From positions 40,878 through 74,341 of the forward strand of contig NZ_DHNR01000005.1 of assembly GCF_002409645.1 (NCBI RefSeq): 33,464 bases of DNA, read 5' to 3'. This DNA is from Acetobacter sp. UBA5411. GTDB taxonomy: Bacteria; Pseudomonadota; Alphaproteobacteria; Acetobacterales; Acetobacteraceae. The stretch's first letter is position 1, and every line of letters begins with the position of its first letter. Below are positions 1 through 7,189 of the stretch, piece by piece. The notes under the pieces were generated by a model. That model was given only the letters and a program-made list of their open reading frames with translations, ran no database searches and was not told the DNA's origin. The position numbers and the translations under genes are program-made.

Positions 1-147
1 CTCCGCAACGAGCAGAAACGCCCGGGCATGGTCCGCAACCTGCGGCATTTCTTCACGCGTGGCGAAGTGACCGAGCAGGAATTGAGAACACTGCACGGCG
101 TGGTCACGGAACTGGTTAACCGACGCCGGGTGCGGGCAGAAAAATAG
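1..147 (+). CDS. C-terminal end of an unrecognised protein (5' truncated)
   Basis: An open frame enters from the left edge in frame 1 and stops at TAG 145-147, giving 48 residues. The tail is basic, with RNEQKRPGMVRNL, a helix around ELRTLHGVVTELVNRR and the end RVRAEK. The two short helices and basic end resemble the small winged-helix tails of some NYN/LOTUS-type RNA-binding proteins, but that is only an impression and I do not recognise the family. Codon use fits the GC-rich neighbourhood, which supports real coding. The start and most of the protein lie outside the window. Confidence 0.55.
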   Translation, partial: LRNEQKRPGMVRNLRHFFTRGEVTEQELRTLHGVVTELVNRRRVRAEK

Positions 148-323
148 GGGCGATGTACAGAATACTGGACGTCGCATTACTCCGAGTGATCTGCATTGTG
201 AGAAAAAGCTGAACAGGACTCTACGAATCCGGACAAAATAAGGATTTGGACAACACCAAAAAAATCCAGCATTGTGGACAGAAGCGATCCGGGACAATGA
301 CTGGAACAGAAAGGTGTTGATTC

Positions 324-1949
324 ATGACATCGCAGAAATCCTCGCTCCGTGGCATGGCGCTGCTCAATGATGGCGACGTCAACCACGGCACGGGCTTTAC
401 GCTGGAAGAACGCAAGGCGCTCGGTCTTGAAGGACTGATCCCGCCTCACGTTGAAACGCTCGACCGGCAGATGGAGCGCTCGCTCCATCATATCGAACTC
501 AAGCCGGATGATCTTGAGCGTTATATCTATCTGAACTCGCTGGTCGATCGGAACGAGACCCTTTTCTACAAGGTGCTACGGTCTGATCCGGCCCGTTTCG
601 TGCCGATCATCTACGCCCCCACCCTCGCCCGGGCCTGCAAGCTGTTCAGCCATATCTACCGTCGGCCCCGTGGCATGTACATCACGCTCGATATGAAAGG
701 TCGCATTGCGGAGGTGCTCCGCAACTGGCCGGAAAGCGATGTCAGAACCATCTGTGTGACGACCGGCGGACGTATCCTCGGGCTTGGTGATATCGGCGTG
801 AACGGCATGGGGATCCCCATCGGGAAGCTGCAACTCTATACCGTCTGCGGCTCGGTGCCGCCGCGCTCCCTGCTCCCCATCCAGCTTGATATCGGAACAA
901 CCAATGCGGCCCTGAGAGCAGATCCGCTCTATCTGGGCGCACGCCGCGAGCCACCGCCGCTTGAAGAACTCGACGAATTTGTTGAGGAGTTTGTGCAGGC
1001 CGTTCAGGATGTTTTTCCCGGCTGCTGCCTGCACTTCGAGGACTGGAAAGGCACAGACGCTCTACGGTATCTCGCGAAATATCGTGACAGGGTCCTGTGT
1101 TATAACGATGACATTCAGGGCACCGCCGCCGTTACGCTCGCCGGTCTGGTAACGGCTCTTCGCGTCAAGAAGGAGAAACTCTCCGAGCAGCGCTATCTTT
1201 TTCTCGGCGCGGGGTCATCCGGTCTGGGCACGGCCGATATGCTGGTTTCAGCCATGAAGCTGGAAGGTCTCACCGAAGAGCAGGCGTGTGAACGTATCAC
1301 GCTGATGGATGTGGACGGCCTTCTGGAAACATCCCGGACAGACCTACTGCCCGAGCAGCAGCGCTTTGCAAAGGATGCTGCTCCAACACAGGATCTTCTC
1401 GCCACAATCAAGAACACCCGACCGACGGTTCTGATCGGGGTTTCAACTTGTGGAGGCGCTTTCAATCAGGCTGTCATCAAGGAGATGGCGACACTGAATG
1501 AGCGACCCATCATATTCTCCCTGTCACTGCCGGAAACAAACGCGGAATGCACGGCGGAGCAGGCCTACACTTGGTCGGAAGGGCGTGCGCTTTTCGCTGG
1601 TGGGATCCAGTTCCCCAACGTCGAGTTGGACGGCAAGGTTTTCTACCCGGGACAGGCGAACAACTTCTATATTTTCCCCGGTCTTGGTCTTGCAGTGTAC
1701 GCAACACATCCTGAGATCATCACCGATGAACTGATTATTGAAGCAGCCAAGTTCCTGACGGATCAGGTCGATGAAGTCGCGCTGGAGCGTGGACGACTGT
1801 TTCCCCCTCAGACCGATATCATCGATGTTTCCATGACATCTGCCGTGCGTCTTGCAGAGTTCATTTTCGACAAGGGAATGGCGCGCGTGGACAGACCGGA
1901 TGACATAAGAGCGTGGATCGAAAAGCTGGCTTACGACCCGCATTACTGA
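324..1949 (+). CDS. maeA: NAD-dependent malic enzyme (oxaloacetate-decarboxylating)
   Basis: Catalyses oxidative decarboxylation of L-malate to pyruvate and CO2 in the cytoplasm, linking the TCA cycle to pyruvate. The 541 residues match the long SfcA/MaeA class (E. coli about 565). Seen in order: the N-terminal malic domain with YAPTLARACKLFSHIYRRPRG, the GKLQLYTVCGSVPP segment, the metal/substrate motif YNDDIQGTAAV, and the Rossmann loop LGAGSSGLGTADM of the NAD domain, followed by ISTCGGAFN-like and FPGLGLAVY segments typical of the family. The ATG has an AAGG-type ribosome site at about 310-314. It is monocistronic, with a 176-base leader upstream and a strong terminator downstream at 2074-2112. 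NAD rather than NADP preference is inferred from family resemblance only. Confidence 0.93.
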   Translation: MTSQKSSLRGMALLNDGDVNHGTGFTLEERKALGLEGLIPPHVETLDRQMERSLHHIELKPDDLERYIYLNSLVDRNETLFYKVLRSDPARFVPIIYAPTLARACKLFSHIYRRPRGMYITLDMKGRIAEVLRNWPESDVRTICVTTGGRILGLGDIGVNGMGIPIGKLQLYTVCGSVPPRSLLPIQLDIGTTNAALRADPLYLGARREPPPLEELDEFVEEFVQAVQDVFPGCCLHFEDWKGTDALRYLAKYRDRVLCYNDDIQGTAAVTLAGLVTALRVKKEKLSEQRYLFLGAGSSGLGTADMLVSAMKLEGLTEEQACERITLMDVDGLLETSRTDLLPEQQRFAKDAAPTQDLLATIKNTRPTVLIGVSTCGGAFNQAVIKEMATLNERPIIFSLSLPETNAECTAEQAYTWSEGRALFAGGIQFPNVELDGKVFYPGQANNFYIFPGLGLAVYATHPEIITDELIIEAAKFLTDQVDEVALERGRLFPPQTDIIDVSMTSAVRLAEFIFDKGMARVDRPDDIRAWIEKLAYDPHY

Positions 1950-1996
1950 GAGGATACAACAGTCTTTTGATTTTTTCAGGTTTGCTGCATTCTCTA

Positions 1997-2016
1997 AAGC
2001 TTTTTTCAAAAAGCTT
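1997..2016. repeat. AT-rich inverted repeat downstream of malic enzyme
   Basis: AAGCTTTTT (1997-2005) and AAAAAGCTT (2008-2016) form a perfect 9-bp stem with a 2-base centre. It is followed by CACCAAAAACTTCC. I have an impression that very similar AAGCTTTTTTC-AAAAAGCTTCACC strings recur between genes of acetic acid bacteria, so this could be one copy of a dispersed intergenic element. Only one copy is visible here. Confidence 0.5.
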
Positions 2017-2051
2017 CACCAAAAACTTCCCTGTTTTATAGGGAGTTTACG

Positions 2052-2065
2052 AGCAGAGCTCTGCT
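2052..2065. repeat. 14-bp perfect palindrome
   Basis: AGCAGAGCTCTGCT reads the same on both strands. It lies just upstream of the terminator hairpin and downstream of the malic enzyme gene. The function is unknown; it may extend the terminator structure. Confidence 0.4.
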
Positions 2066-2073
2066 TTCTATAC

Positions 2074-2112
2074 AAAAATCCCCACACCGGAAACTTCGGT
2101 GTGGGGATTTTT
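2074..2112. terminator. Strong bidirectional Rho-independent terminator
   Basis: Left arm AAAAATCCCCACACCG (2074-2089) and right arm CGGTGTGGGGATTTTT (2097-2112) are a perfect 16-bp inverted repeat with a 7-base loop. There is a GC-rich core with A-run and T-run flanks. It sits between the convergent malic enzyme (+) and propeller (-) genes and can serve both. Confidence 0.93.
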
Positions 2113-2129
2113 ACTGACTATTTCCTGAA

Positions 2130-3443
2130 TCAGCCCTCGTCCAGAGTAAGGAAGGCAAAAGCGCTCGGCGTGCCTGTCGGCGTAAAGTTCCAGGTAAAAT
2201 CCAGAGCGCCAGTATCGGGATTCACACGCCATGACGTTATGGAATCACTGCGCTGATTGGCGACAAACATGAACTTGCCGGATGGATCGAACGCAAAGGC
2301 CCGGCCATAATTGGCGCGTTCCCATACTTCATCAAAGAGTTCAATAGACCCGTCATCCTTGACCCGGAAACAGGCAATGGAATCACCCAGACGATTGGTG
2401 ACATACAGAAACTTGCCGCTCGGATGCAGGCCGATTTCGGCGGCGAGTGTGCTGCCACGGAATTTGGCCGTCACGGTCGACGCCGTCTGACGCACGGACA
2501 TCGCTCCCGTTTCCTGATCATAATCAGCGACGACAATACGGGAGTCCTGCTCTCCCAGAATGTAGATCACCTTGCCGTTCGGGCTGAAACAGAAATGACG
2601 CGGCGCAGAGCCGGGCTCCATTGTCAGCCAGGGTGTCGCCGCCGGTGTCAGAACACCCTTATCCAGATCCAGCTTCCAGACATAGACGCGATCCAGTCCG
2701 GCATCACACCCGATGATGAAACGGCCAGCTACGTCAGACTGAATCATGTGCATATGGGCCGCAGAATGATCGCTGACTGCATAGTTGCCGGGAGGATTGT
2801 CTTTTGCCCGTTCCGGCATCTTTGGGCCGGTATTGTGCACGAGGTCAGACAGTTCTCCGAGACTTCCATCAGACTGGATACGGATGACAGCAGCGCTTCC
2901 ACCAGTATAATTGGCGACCAGAATATAACGACCGGATGGATGCACGCTGAGAAAAGCCGGGTCCGCTCCGCCCGTCGCGACAGTGTTCAGCTTTGTGATG
3001 ACACCTGTACGCTGATCGATCGAATAGGCCGTCGCCGATCCGCTTTTCTGTCCTTCGAAATCACTGATTTCGTTGACGACATAGAGAAACCGATGATCCG
3101 CCGCCAGCGCAAGGAAAGAAGGATTGTCTGCCGGAGTAATCTGGCCAAGCTGGGTCAGCACACCGGTTTCCGCATTCATTTCAAACAGCGTGATGCCCTT
3201 GGCATTCGCATCAGCCGGGCCGGATCTGGTGTATCCACCGACATAACACAATGTCCGCGCGTTACCTCTGTTTTTTCGTGCCGCCGCTTCAGGCGATGCT
3301 TTCGGCAACGCAGCTTTGGGAATGGGTTCAGGCGGCGGTGTCTTTGGGGTTTCTCCGAGAGCGACCTTCACAAGACCGGTCAACCCGGTCCCCAGAATGG
3401 ACAATCCGAACAGACGACGTCCAATATCTGTTTTACTATTCAT
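2130..3443 (-). CDS. Beta-propeller lactonase-like protein (6-phosphogluconolactonase/YbhE family) with Tat-type signal
   Basis: 437 residues. The N-terminus has a twin-arginine stretch (GRRLFGLS, residues 8-15), a hydrophobic segment SILGTGLTGLVKVALG and then a Pro/Ala/Lys-rich linker to about residue 55, which suggests Tat export to the periplasm. The rest is a seven-bladed-propeller sequence of the lactonase/YbhE family: CYVGGYTRSG, SFLALAADHRFLYVVNEIS, FLSVHPSGRYILVANYTGGS, PRHFCFSPNGKVIYILGEQDS, EIGLHPSGKFLYVTNRLGDS and FAFDPSGKFMFVANQRSDS. Family members hydrolyse 6-phosphogluconolactone or related lactones; a periplasmic member would more likely act on another lactone, which is inference. 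It is monocistronic and ends against the shared terminator. The ribosome site is weak (GGAACG). Confidence 0.88.
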   Translation of the reverse strand: MNSKTDIGRRLFGLSILGTGLTGLVKVALGETPKTPPPEPIPKAALPKASPEAAARKNRGNARTLCYVGGYTRSGPADANAKGITLFEMNAETGVLTQLGQITPADNPSFLALAADHRFLYVVNEISDFEGQKSGSATAYSIDQRTGVITKLNTVATGGADPAFLSVHPSGRYILVANYTGGSAAVIRIQSDGSLGELSDLVHNTGPKMPERAKDNPPGNYAVSDHSAAHMHMIQSDVAGRFIIGCDAGLDRVYVWKLDLDKGVLTPAATPWLTMEPGSAPRHFCFSPNGKVIYILGEQDSRIVVADYDQETGAMSVRQTASTVTAKFRGSTLAAEIGLHPSGKFLYVTNRLGDSIACFRVKDDGSIELFDEVWERANYGRAFAFDPSGKFMFVANQRSDSITSWRVNPDTGALDFTWNFTPTGTPSAFAFLTLDEG

Positions 3444-3668
3444 GATCGTTCCACATGCTTATAGCCAAAATTCAACTGCTGCGCGCTTCAGGTCAGTATG
3501 TCTTTGTTTATGTTACTATTGTGACAACATCCAGACATCCTGCCAGTTCCTCCGGTGAACCCGGACATTTGCCTGTTCAGATCTTTCGAACGCTTTTGCA
3601 GAGGACGGCAAGCATCGTTCAGGGAACGCTACATTTATGCCAGATGCCAACACACTGAACTGATCGCC

Positions 3669-4178
3669 CTATCTGAGCGTGTGCGTCAAAATTCTGGATA
3701 AAGGAGTATGCGACAGCACGACAATGATCAGTCCACCGACAATGGCGACGCGTCCACCAATAAACGCCATGACATCACGCAGATCATGCTGCGTCGCCAT
3801 TTCCATGAACGGATCTGGCTCAAAATCATCACTCTCAATCCTCGCCTGCGCCCGTGCGGCACGACGAGATGCTTCCTCAATCGGAAGCTCCGCCTTGAGA
3901 AACAATTCGCTTCTGTAAAGATCAAGCGCATCCACCCGATAGCACCCGGGAGACAGTGCAACCGGTCCGCAGCGCGCAATATCCAGTAGCCTTAAACGGA
4001 GCGGCGCAATCCCAAGATAACGAGCGGCCTCTTCCCGGTTCAGCAAGGATTTGCCGGGGAACGTGTAGACTGTTGGGCCTTGTTCGGACGGCCCGGCTGG
4101 AGAGGAGGCGTCAACCATCCTGCAAGCCTCTGCGAAACCGGACGCCCCTGTCAACGTCGTATCCGGAGGGACAGCCAT
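3669..4178 (-). CDS. Small protein with HTH-like segment and C-terminal membrane anchor, unknown function
   Basis: Not a family I recognise. From the ATG at 4178 it is about 169 residues; a second ATG at 4118 has a better AGAGG ribosome site and would give 149 residues. Reading further up to 4283 requires TTG and is unlikely. The middle LLNREEAARYLGIAPLRLRLLDIARCGPVAL followed by YRVDALDLYR looks like a MerR/excisionase-type DNA-binding helix-turn-helix. A charged helix rich in Ala/Arg/Glu follows, and the last 35 residues include one hydrophobic segment (MAFIGGRVAIVGGLIIVVL) that could anchor it in the membrane. It lies directly downstream of the double-glycine leader peptide gene on the same strand, so co-transcription is possible, though a hairpin separates them. 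Confidence 0.6.
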   Translation of the reverse strand: MAVPPDTTLTGASGFAEACRMVDASSPAGPSEQGPTVYTFPGKSLLNREEAARYLGIAPLRLRLLDIARCGPVALSPGCYRVDALDLYRSELFLKAELPIEEASRRAARAQARIESDDFEPDPFMEMATQHDLRDVMAFIGGRVAIVGGLIIVVLSHTPLSRILTHTLR

Positions 4179-4331
4179 GTCACGACAGTGATCATTTCGC
4201 CGGACAACAGTAGCAAATCGAAAAATGATAACGCAGACATGCTCCACTGGAGAGAGAAACGCTTTCAGACGTCCCTTACCCAACGGAGCATGGGCGATAC
4301 ATCAAGATCGGAACGGAGACGTACTAGCGGT

Positions 4332-4364
4332 CATCAGTATCGTCACCAGTTCCAGATACTGATG
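4332..4364 (-). terminator. Hairpin just past the leader-peptide gene
   Basis: CATCAGTATC (4332-4341) and GATACTGATG (4355-4364) form a perfect 10-bp stem with a 13-base loop, starting 2 bases after the stop codon of the minus-strand peptide gene. No T-run follows on that strand, so it may be a weak terminator or an mRNA-stabilising structure that allows some read-through into the next gene. Confidence 0.5.
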
Positions 4365-4366
4365 GA

Positions 4367-4663
4367 TCAGACTGCGGTTGTAACCGTCACTTTTGTGTTG
4401 GCTGCAATGGAGCTCAGATCGCCAAGACCCTTGTCCACAGCGGACAGCAGGCCGGAAGCGTCCTTGAAGATGGTGTTTGCGGCGCCGGCAAGGCCAGTGT
4501 TACCGGAAAGCGCCGTCTGGACTTTTGCGCCCGTGTTGGCAACGTCAGTCTCGGCGCGCTGTACTGCGCTCTGTGCGTCTGCGAAAATGTCGGAGAGGCA
4601 GCTCAGCAAGAAGCCCCGGCCACCAGCTACACTATTCAGTTCATCAACGGAAAGATTACGCAT
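4367..4663 (-). CDS. Double-glycine leader peptide precursor, microcin V (class II microcin)-like
   Basis: 98 residues with a clear AAAGGA ribosome site about 9 bases before the ATG. The first 15 residues, MRNLSVDELNSVAGG, closely match the leader of E. coli microcin V as I remember it (MRTLTLNELDSVSGG). Leaders of this kind are cut after GG by the C39 peptidase domain of an ABC exporter. Cleavage would release an 83-residue product starting RGFLLSC that is rich in Ala, Gly, Ser and Thr, has a single Cys, contains small-residue stretches (GLAGAANTI, LLSAVDKGLGDL) and ends VTVTTAV. No C39 exporter, membrane-fusion protein or recognisable immunity gene lies in the window. A bacteriocin or a secreted signalling/envelope peptide is inference; the leader itself is directly visible. 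Confidence 0.82.
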   Translation of the reverse strand: MRNLSVDELNSVAGGRGFLLSCLSDIFADAQSAVQRAETDVANTGAKVQTALSGNTGLAGAANTIFKDASGLLSAVDKGLGDLSSIAANTKVTVTTAV

Positions 4664-4805
4664 ATCGGTTTTCCTTTAAGCAATAAATGACCGCTATTCA
4701 TGCTTACCACAGTCAGGGTAACAGGCAACCGCATAGCTCTAATTACCCGACAACAATCCATCTAATCCGTCTTTTTCTCATAATACACACAAAGACGTAT
4801 AATAA

Positions 4806-6332
4806 TTATATATTTATACCTATCCGCTTCCTGATTTTTCCTGCAAATGACAGAAAGGCTTCACGTTCACCGTGGTTCAGACAGACAAACCACAGCACGG
4901 CGTAGAAAATCAGCAAAGACAGGAACATCTCTCCTGCGGCCATAGCCGAAGAGACCCCGACCATGGCGGCCACCAACAAGACTGCGCCAGACACCGTCGC
5001 AGGCAGAACGCGCAGGATTGCAGGCTTCAGAGGCGCGTAAAACCGAAGGCTCACCAAAGAGCGGACACCGTAATCGGCGCAGATCCTGATCGCCCACGCG
5101 CAGGCTGCTCCCGGCACACCGAAATAAATCAATGAGAGATACAGAACCGGCAGATAGAAAATGATTTCGCCGATGGAAAAACGGGCGTTCACATCCGGCC
5201 GGCCAATAGCATCCAGCAGTCCAGATGCAATGGAATCAACGCCGCTCAGAAAGACTCCCACGCACAGGAATCTCATGATCATCGCGCTGTGATCTGCGAA
5301 TGAAGCATCAATCCACAGCGACAGAAAGGTATGGCTGAACAGGGCCGTGATCAGGCAGGGTGGAAACAGCAACGCACTGACCGCCAGCACACTCGTGCAA
5401 TAGATCTCCGATGCGCGCTCCGGTTCACGCCGCCACGACGAGGCCAAAGCGGGAAAGGACGAGGCGCTGACGGACGAACTCAGCATATTGAAACGTGTCA
5501 CCACATCGGCAGGCGTGGTGTAAAAACTGGTCGCTGCAGCCGAGACGACACTGGCGATCATGAAGCGATCGACATAGTTCAGGATCGGAAAGGCAAGATT
5601 GGAAACCGTCATCCATCCGCCGATCCGCAGCAGCGGTTTCAGCAGATAACCGCGGAAACGGGCATGTTTTAATGCCGGAACCAGATGCAGCAGGGATCGT
5701 GCATAGGCGAAGGTAAGCCACAGTCTACAGGCGAAGATCGCCAGCATGACACCGATCAGGCTGTCCCAAACATACAGCACAAGTACAGGCGCGACATAAT
5801 AGGCGACTGAAACCGGAATGGTAATCAGATTGACGGTTCGGAATGAATTGTAGCCGGTAAAAACGCCCCAGAATGCGGCATTGATCATCAGCAAAGGACC
5901 GGTGGCGCAGAATATCCACAATGACCAGAGCACTTCGGAATGCAATTCCGGCGCGATCTTCAATCCGTGATCAACCCACAGCCCCACCAGTCCGGCAGCG
6001 ACAAGACCACCCAGGCCACCCATGAGGCCCATCATGGCGCTGCCTGTGAAGATCAGGTCCGCCGTCTCAGGCGTGGTTTTCCCTTCAGGACGATCGGCAA
6101 TCGCACGGGTCAGCGCACGGCCCAGACCCAGATCGAAAATCCCGAGCGTACTGATTAGACTCAGGGCAATGGTGAAAATGCCCCAGCGCGACAGACCAAG
6201 CAGGTGGATCAGTCGCGGGGTCACAAGAATAGCGACAAAAACCGGCGCAATACGGCCGATAATGTTCCAACCGGTGCTGGTCAGGATATGGCGTGAACGG
6301 GGAGATGAGCCCGTCTTATCAGAGGAGGACAT
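4806..6332 (-). CDS. Oligosaccharide/lipopolysaccharide flippase (MOP superfamily, Wzx-like)
   Basis: 508 residues with about a dozen hydrophobic segments distributed along the length and short loops, as in the polysaccharide-synthesis (MOP/MATE-fold) transporters that flip undecaprenyl-linked sugars across the inner membrane. Typical segments are ILTSTGWNIIGRIAPVFVAILVTPRLIHLLG at the start, ISTLGIFDLGLGRALTRAIAD, the central LNYVDRFMIASVVSAAATSFYTTPADVVTRF and FAFYAPLKP-like C-terminal membrane pairs. The conserved GLGRA and YTTP-type patches fit the family. No glycosyltransferases flank it, so the substrate cannot be named. The start ATG is preceded by a weak CAGGG/GGCG site; the upstream 250 bases hold no gene. 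Confidence 0.85.
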   Translation of the reverse strand: MSSSDKTGSSPRSRHILTSTGWNIIGRIAPVFVAILVTPRLIHLLGLSRWGIFTIALSLISTLGIFDLGLGRALTRAIADRPEGKTTPETADLIFTGSAMMGLMGGLGGLVAAGLVGLWVDHGLKIAPELHSEVLWSLWIFCATGPLLMINAAFWGVFTGYNSFRTVNLITIPVSVAYYVAPVLVLYVWDSLIGVMLAIFACRLWLTFAYARSLLHLVPALKHARFRGYLLKPLLRIGGWMTVSNLAFPILNYVDRFMIASVVSAAATSFYTTPADVVTRFNMLSSSVSASSFPALASSWRREPERASEIYCTSVLAVSALLFPPCLITALFSHTFLSLWIDASFADHSAMIMRFLCVGVFLSGVDSIASGLLDAIGRPDVNARFSIGEIIFYLPVLYLSLIYFGVPGAACAWAIRICADYGVRSLVSLRFYAPLKPAILRVLPATVSGAVLLVAAMVGVSSAMAAGEMFLSLLIFYAVLWFVCLNHGEREAFLSFAGKIRKRIGINI

Positions 6333-6584
6333 CGACGGTCGCCGCCCTGCAACTTATCCGCTCCGAACTGGGGAGCAGGAACACATCAACTCCCTTACGT
6401 GGAAGTTGACTGCCATTTTCCGGATACCGCTGCGACCTTGTCCAGCCACTCGCAATACCGCCGGAAAAACTTAGCCGACAGGGCCGTCTGCTTGCCGGCA
6501 CATGACATGCGCCAAGCCCATCGTACGCATCTTATCGCAAGGAAAAGATGCGAAACGTCAGGCCTGGCTTTCAGTCAGCGTAAC

Positions 6585-7007
6585 TTACGGCAGGATTTCC
6601 GTTTCAGCGAAGAAGAAGCGGATTTCGTTCGCTGCATTCTCTGCGCTGTCAGAACCGTGCACGGAGTTGGCTTCGATGCTCTCGGCGAACTGTGCGCGGA
6701 TGGTCTGCGGCTCGGCCTTCTTCGGGTCGGTAGCGCCCATGACTTCGCGGTTCTTCGCAACAGCGTTCTCGCCTTCGAGAACCTGCAGAACGACCGGGCC
6801 GGAGATCATGAAGGACACCAGTTCGCCATAGAACGGACGCTCTTTATGCACGGCGTAGAATGCGCCTGCCTGAGCTTCGCTCAGCTGAACGCGCTTCTGG
6901 GCAACGATGCGCAGACCGTTGTCCTCGAACACGGCGTTGATCTTGCCGGTGAGGTTACGACGGGTTGCATCAGGCTTGATGATGGAAAGGGTGCGTTCTA
7001 CGGCCAT
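6585..7007 (-). CDS. ndk: Nucleoside diphosphate kinase
   Basis: Transfers the gamma phosphate between NTPs and NDPs through a phosphohistidine, balancing nucleotide pools in the cytoplasm. 140 residues, the usual bacterial length. Visible hallmarks are ERTLSIIKPDA at the start, RPFYGELVSFMISGPVV, the MGATDPKKAEPQTIRAQFA loop, and NSVHGSDS with the catalytic His117. The ATG at 7007 was chosen over longer frames because the family starts here and a GGGAG ribosome site lies 8 bases upstream. It is divergent from the ABC-F gene, with a shared upstream region of about 180 bases. Confidence 0.97.
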   Translation of the reverse strand: MAVERTLSIIKPDATRRNLTGKINAVFEDNGLRIVAQKRVQLSEAQAGAFYAVHKERPFYGELVSFMISGPVVLQVLEGENAVAKNREVMGATDPKKAEPQTIRAQFAESIEANSVHGSDSAENAANEIRFFFAETEILP

Positions 7008-7189
7008 GTGTGGCTCCCGATAGTCTGTGTGTCCCGCCCGGAGACGGAACCGGTTCGCGGACCATCCCGCGGATGCATGCCCTCTAGAGCATTCTCGGCG
7101 TCTCGGGTAGGGCTTTGCTGCATTGGATGCTATGGCGAGACAAACTTTTAACACATTGCCCACCTGCCCATCCTGAATATGAGAGTCCC

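Noticed and set aside
2424..3464. Open plus-strand frame of about 346 codons across the propeller gene
   Set aside because: Antisense shadow of the beta-propeller gene; the translation is Arg/His-rich without any family pattern, while the minus strand has clear repeats.
3669..4283. Longer form of the HTH-like protein beginning at 4283
   Set aside because: It needs a TTG start without a ribosome site; internal ATGs at 4178 or 4118 are better.
6399..7151. Plus-strand frame of about 250 codons covering ndk
   Set aside because: It is the antisense of ndk, whose catalytic motifs are intact on the minus strand.
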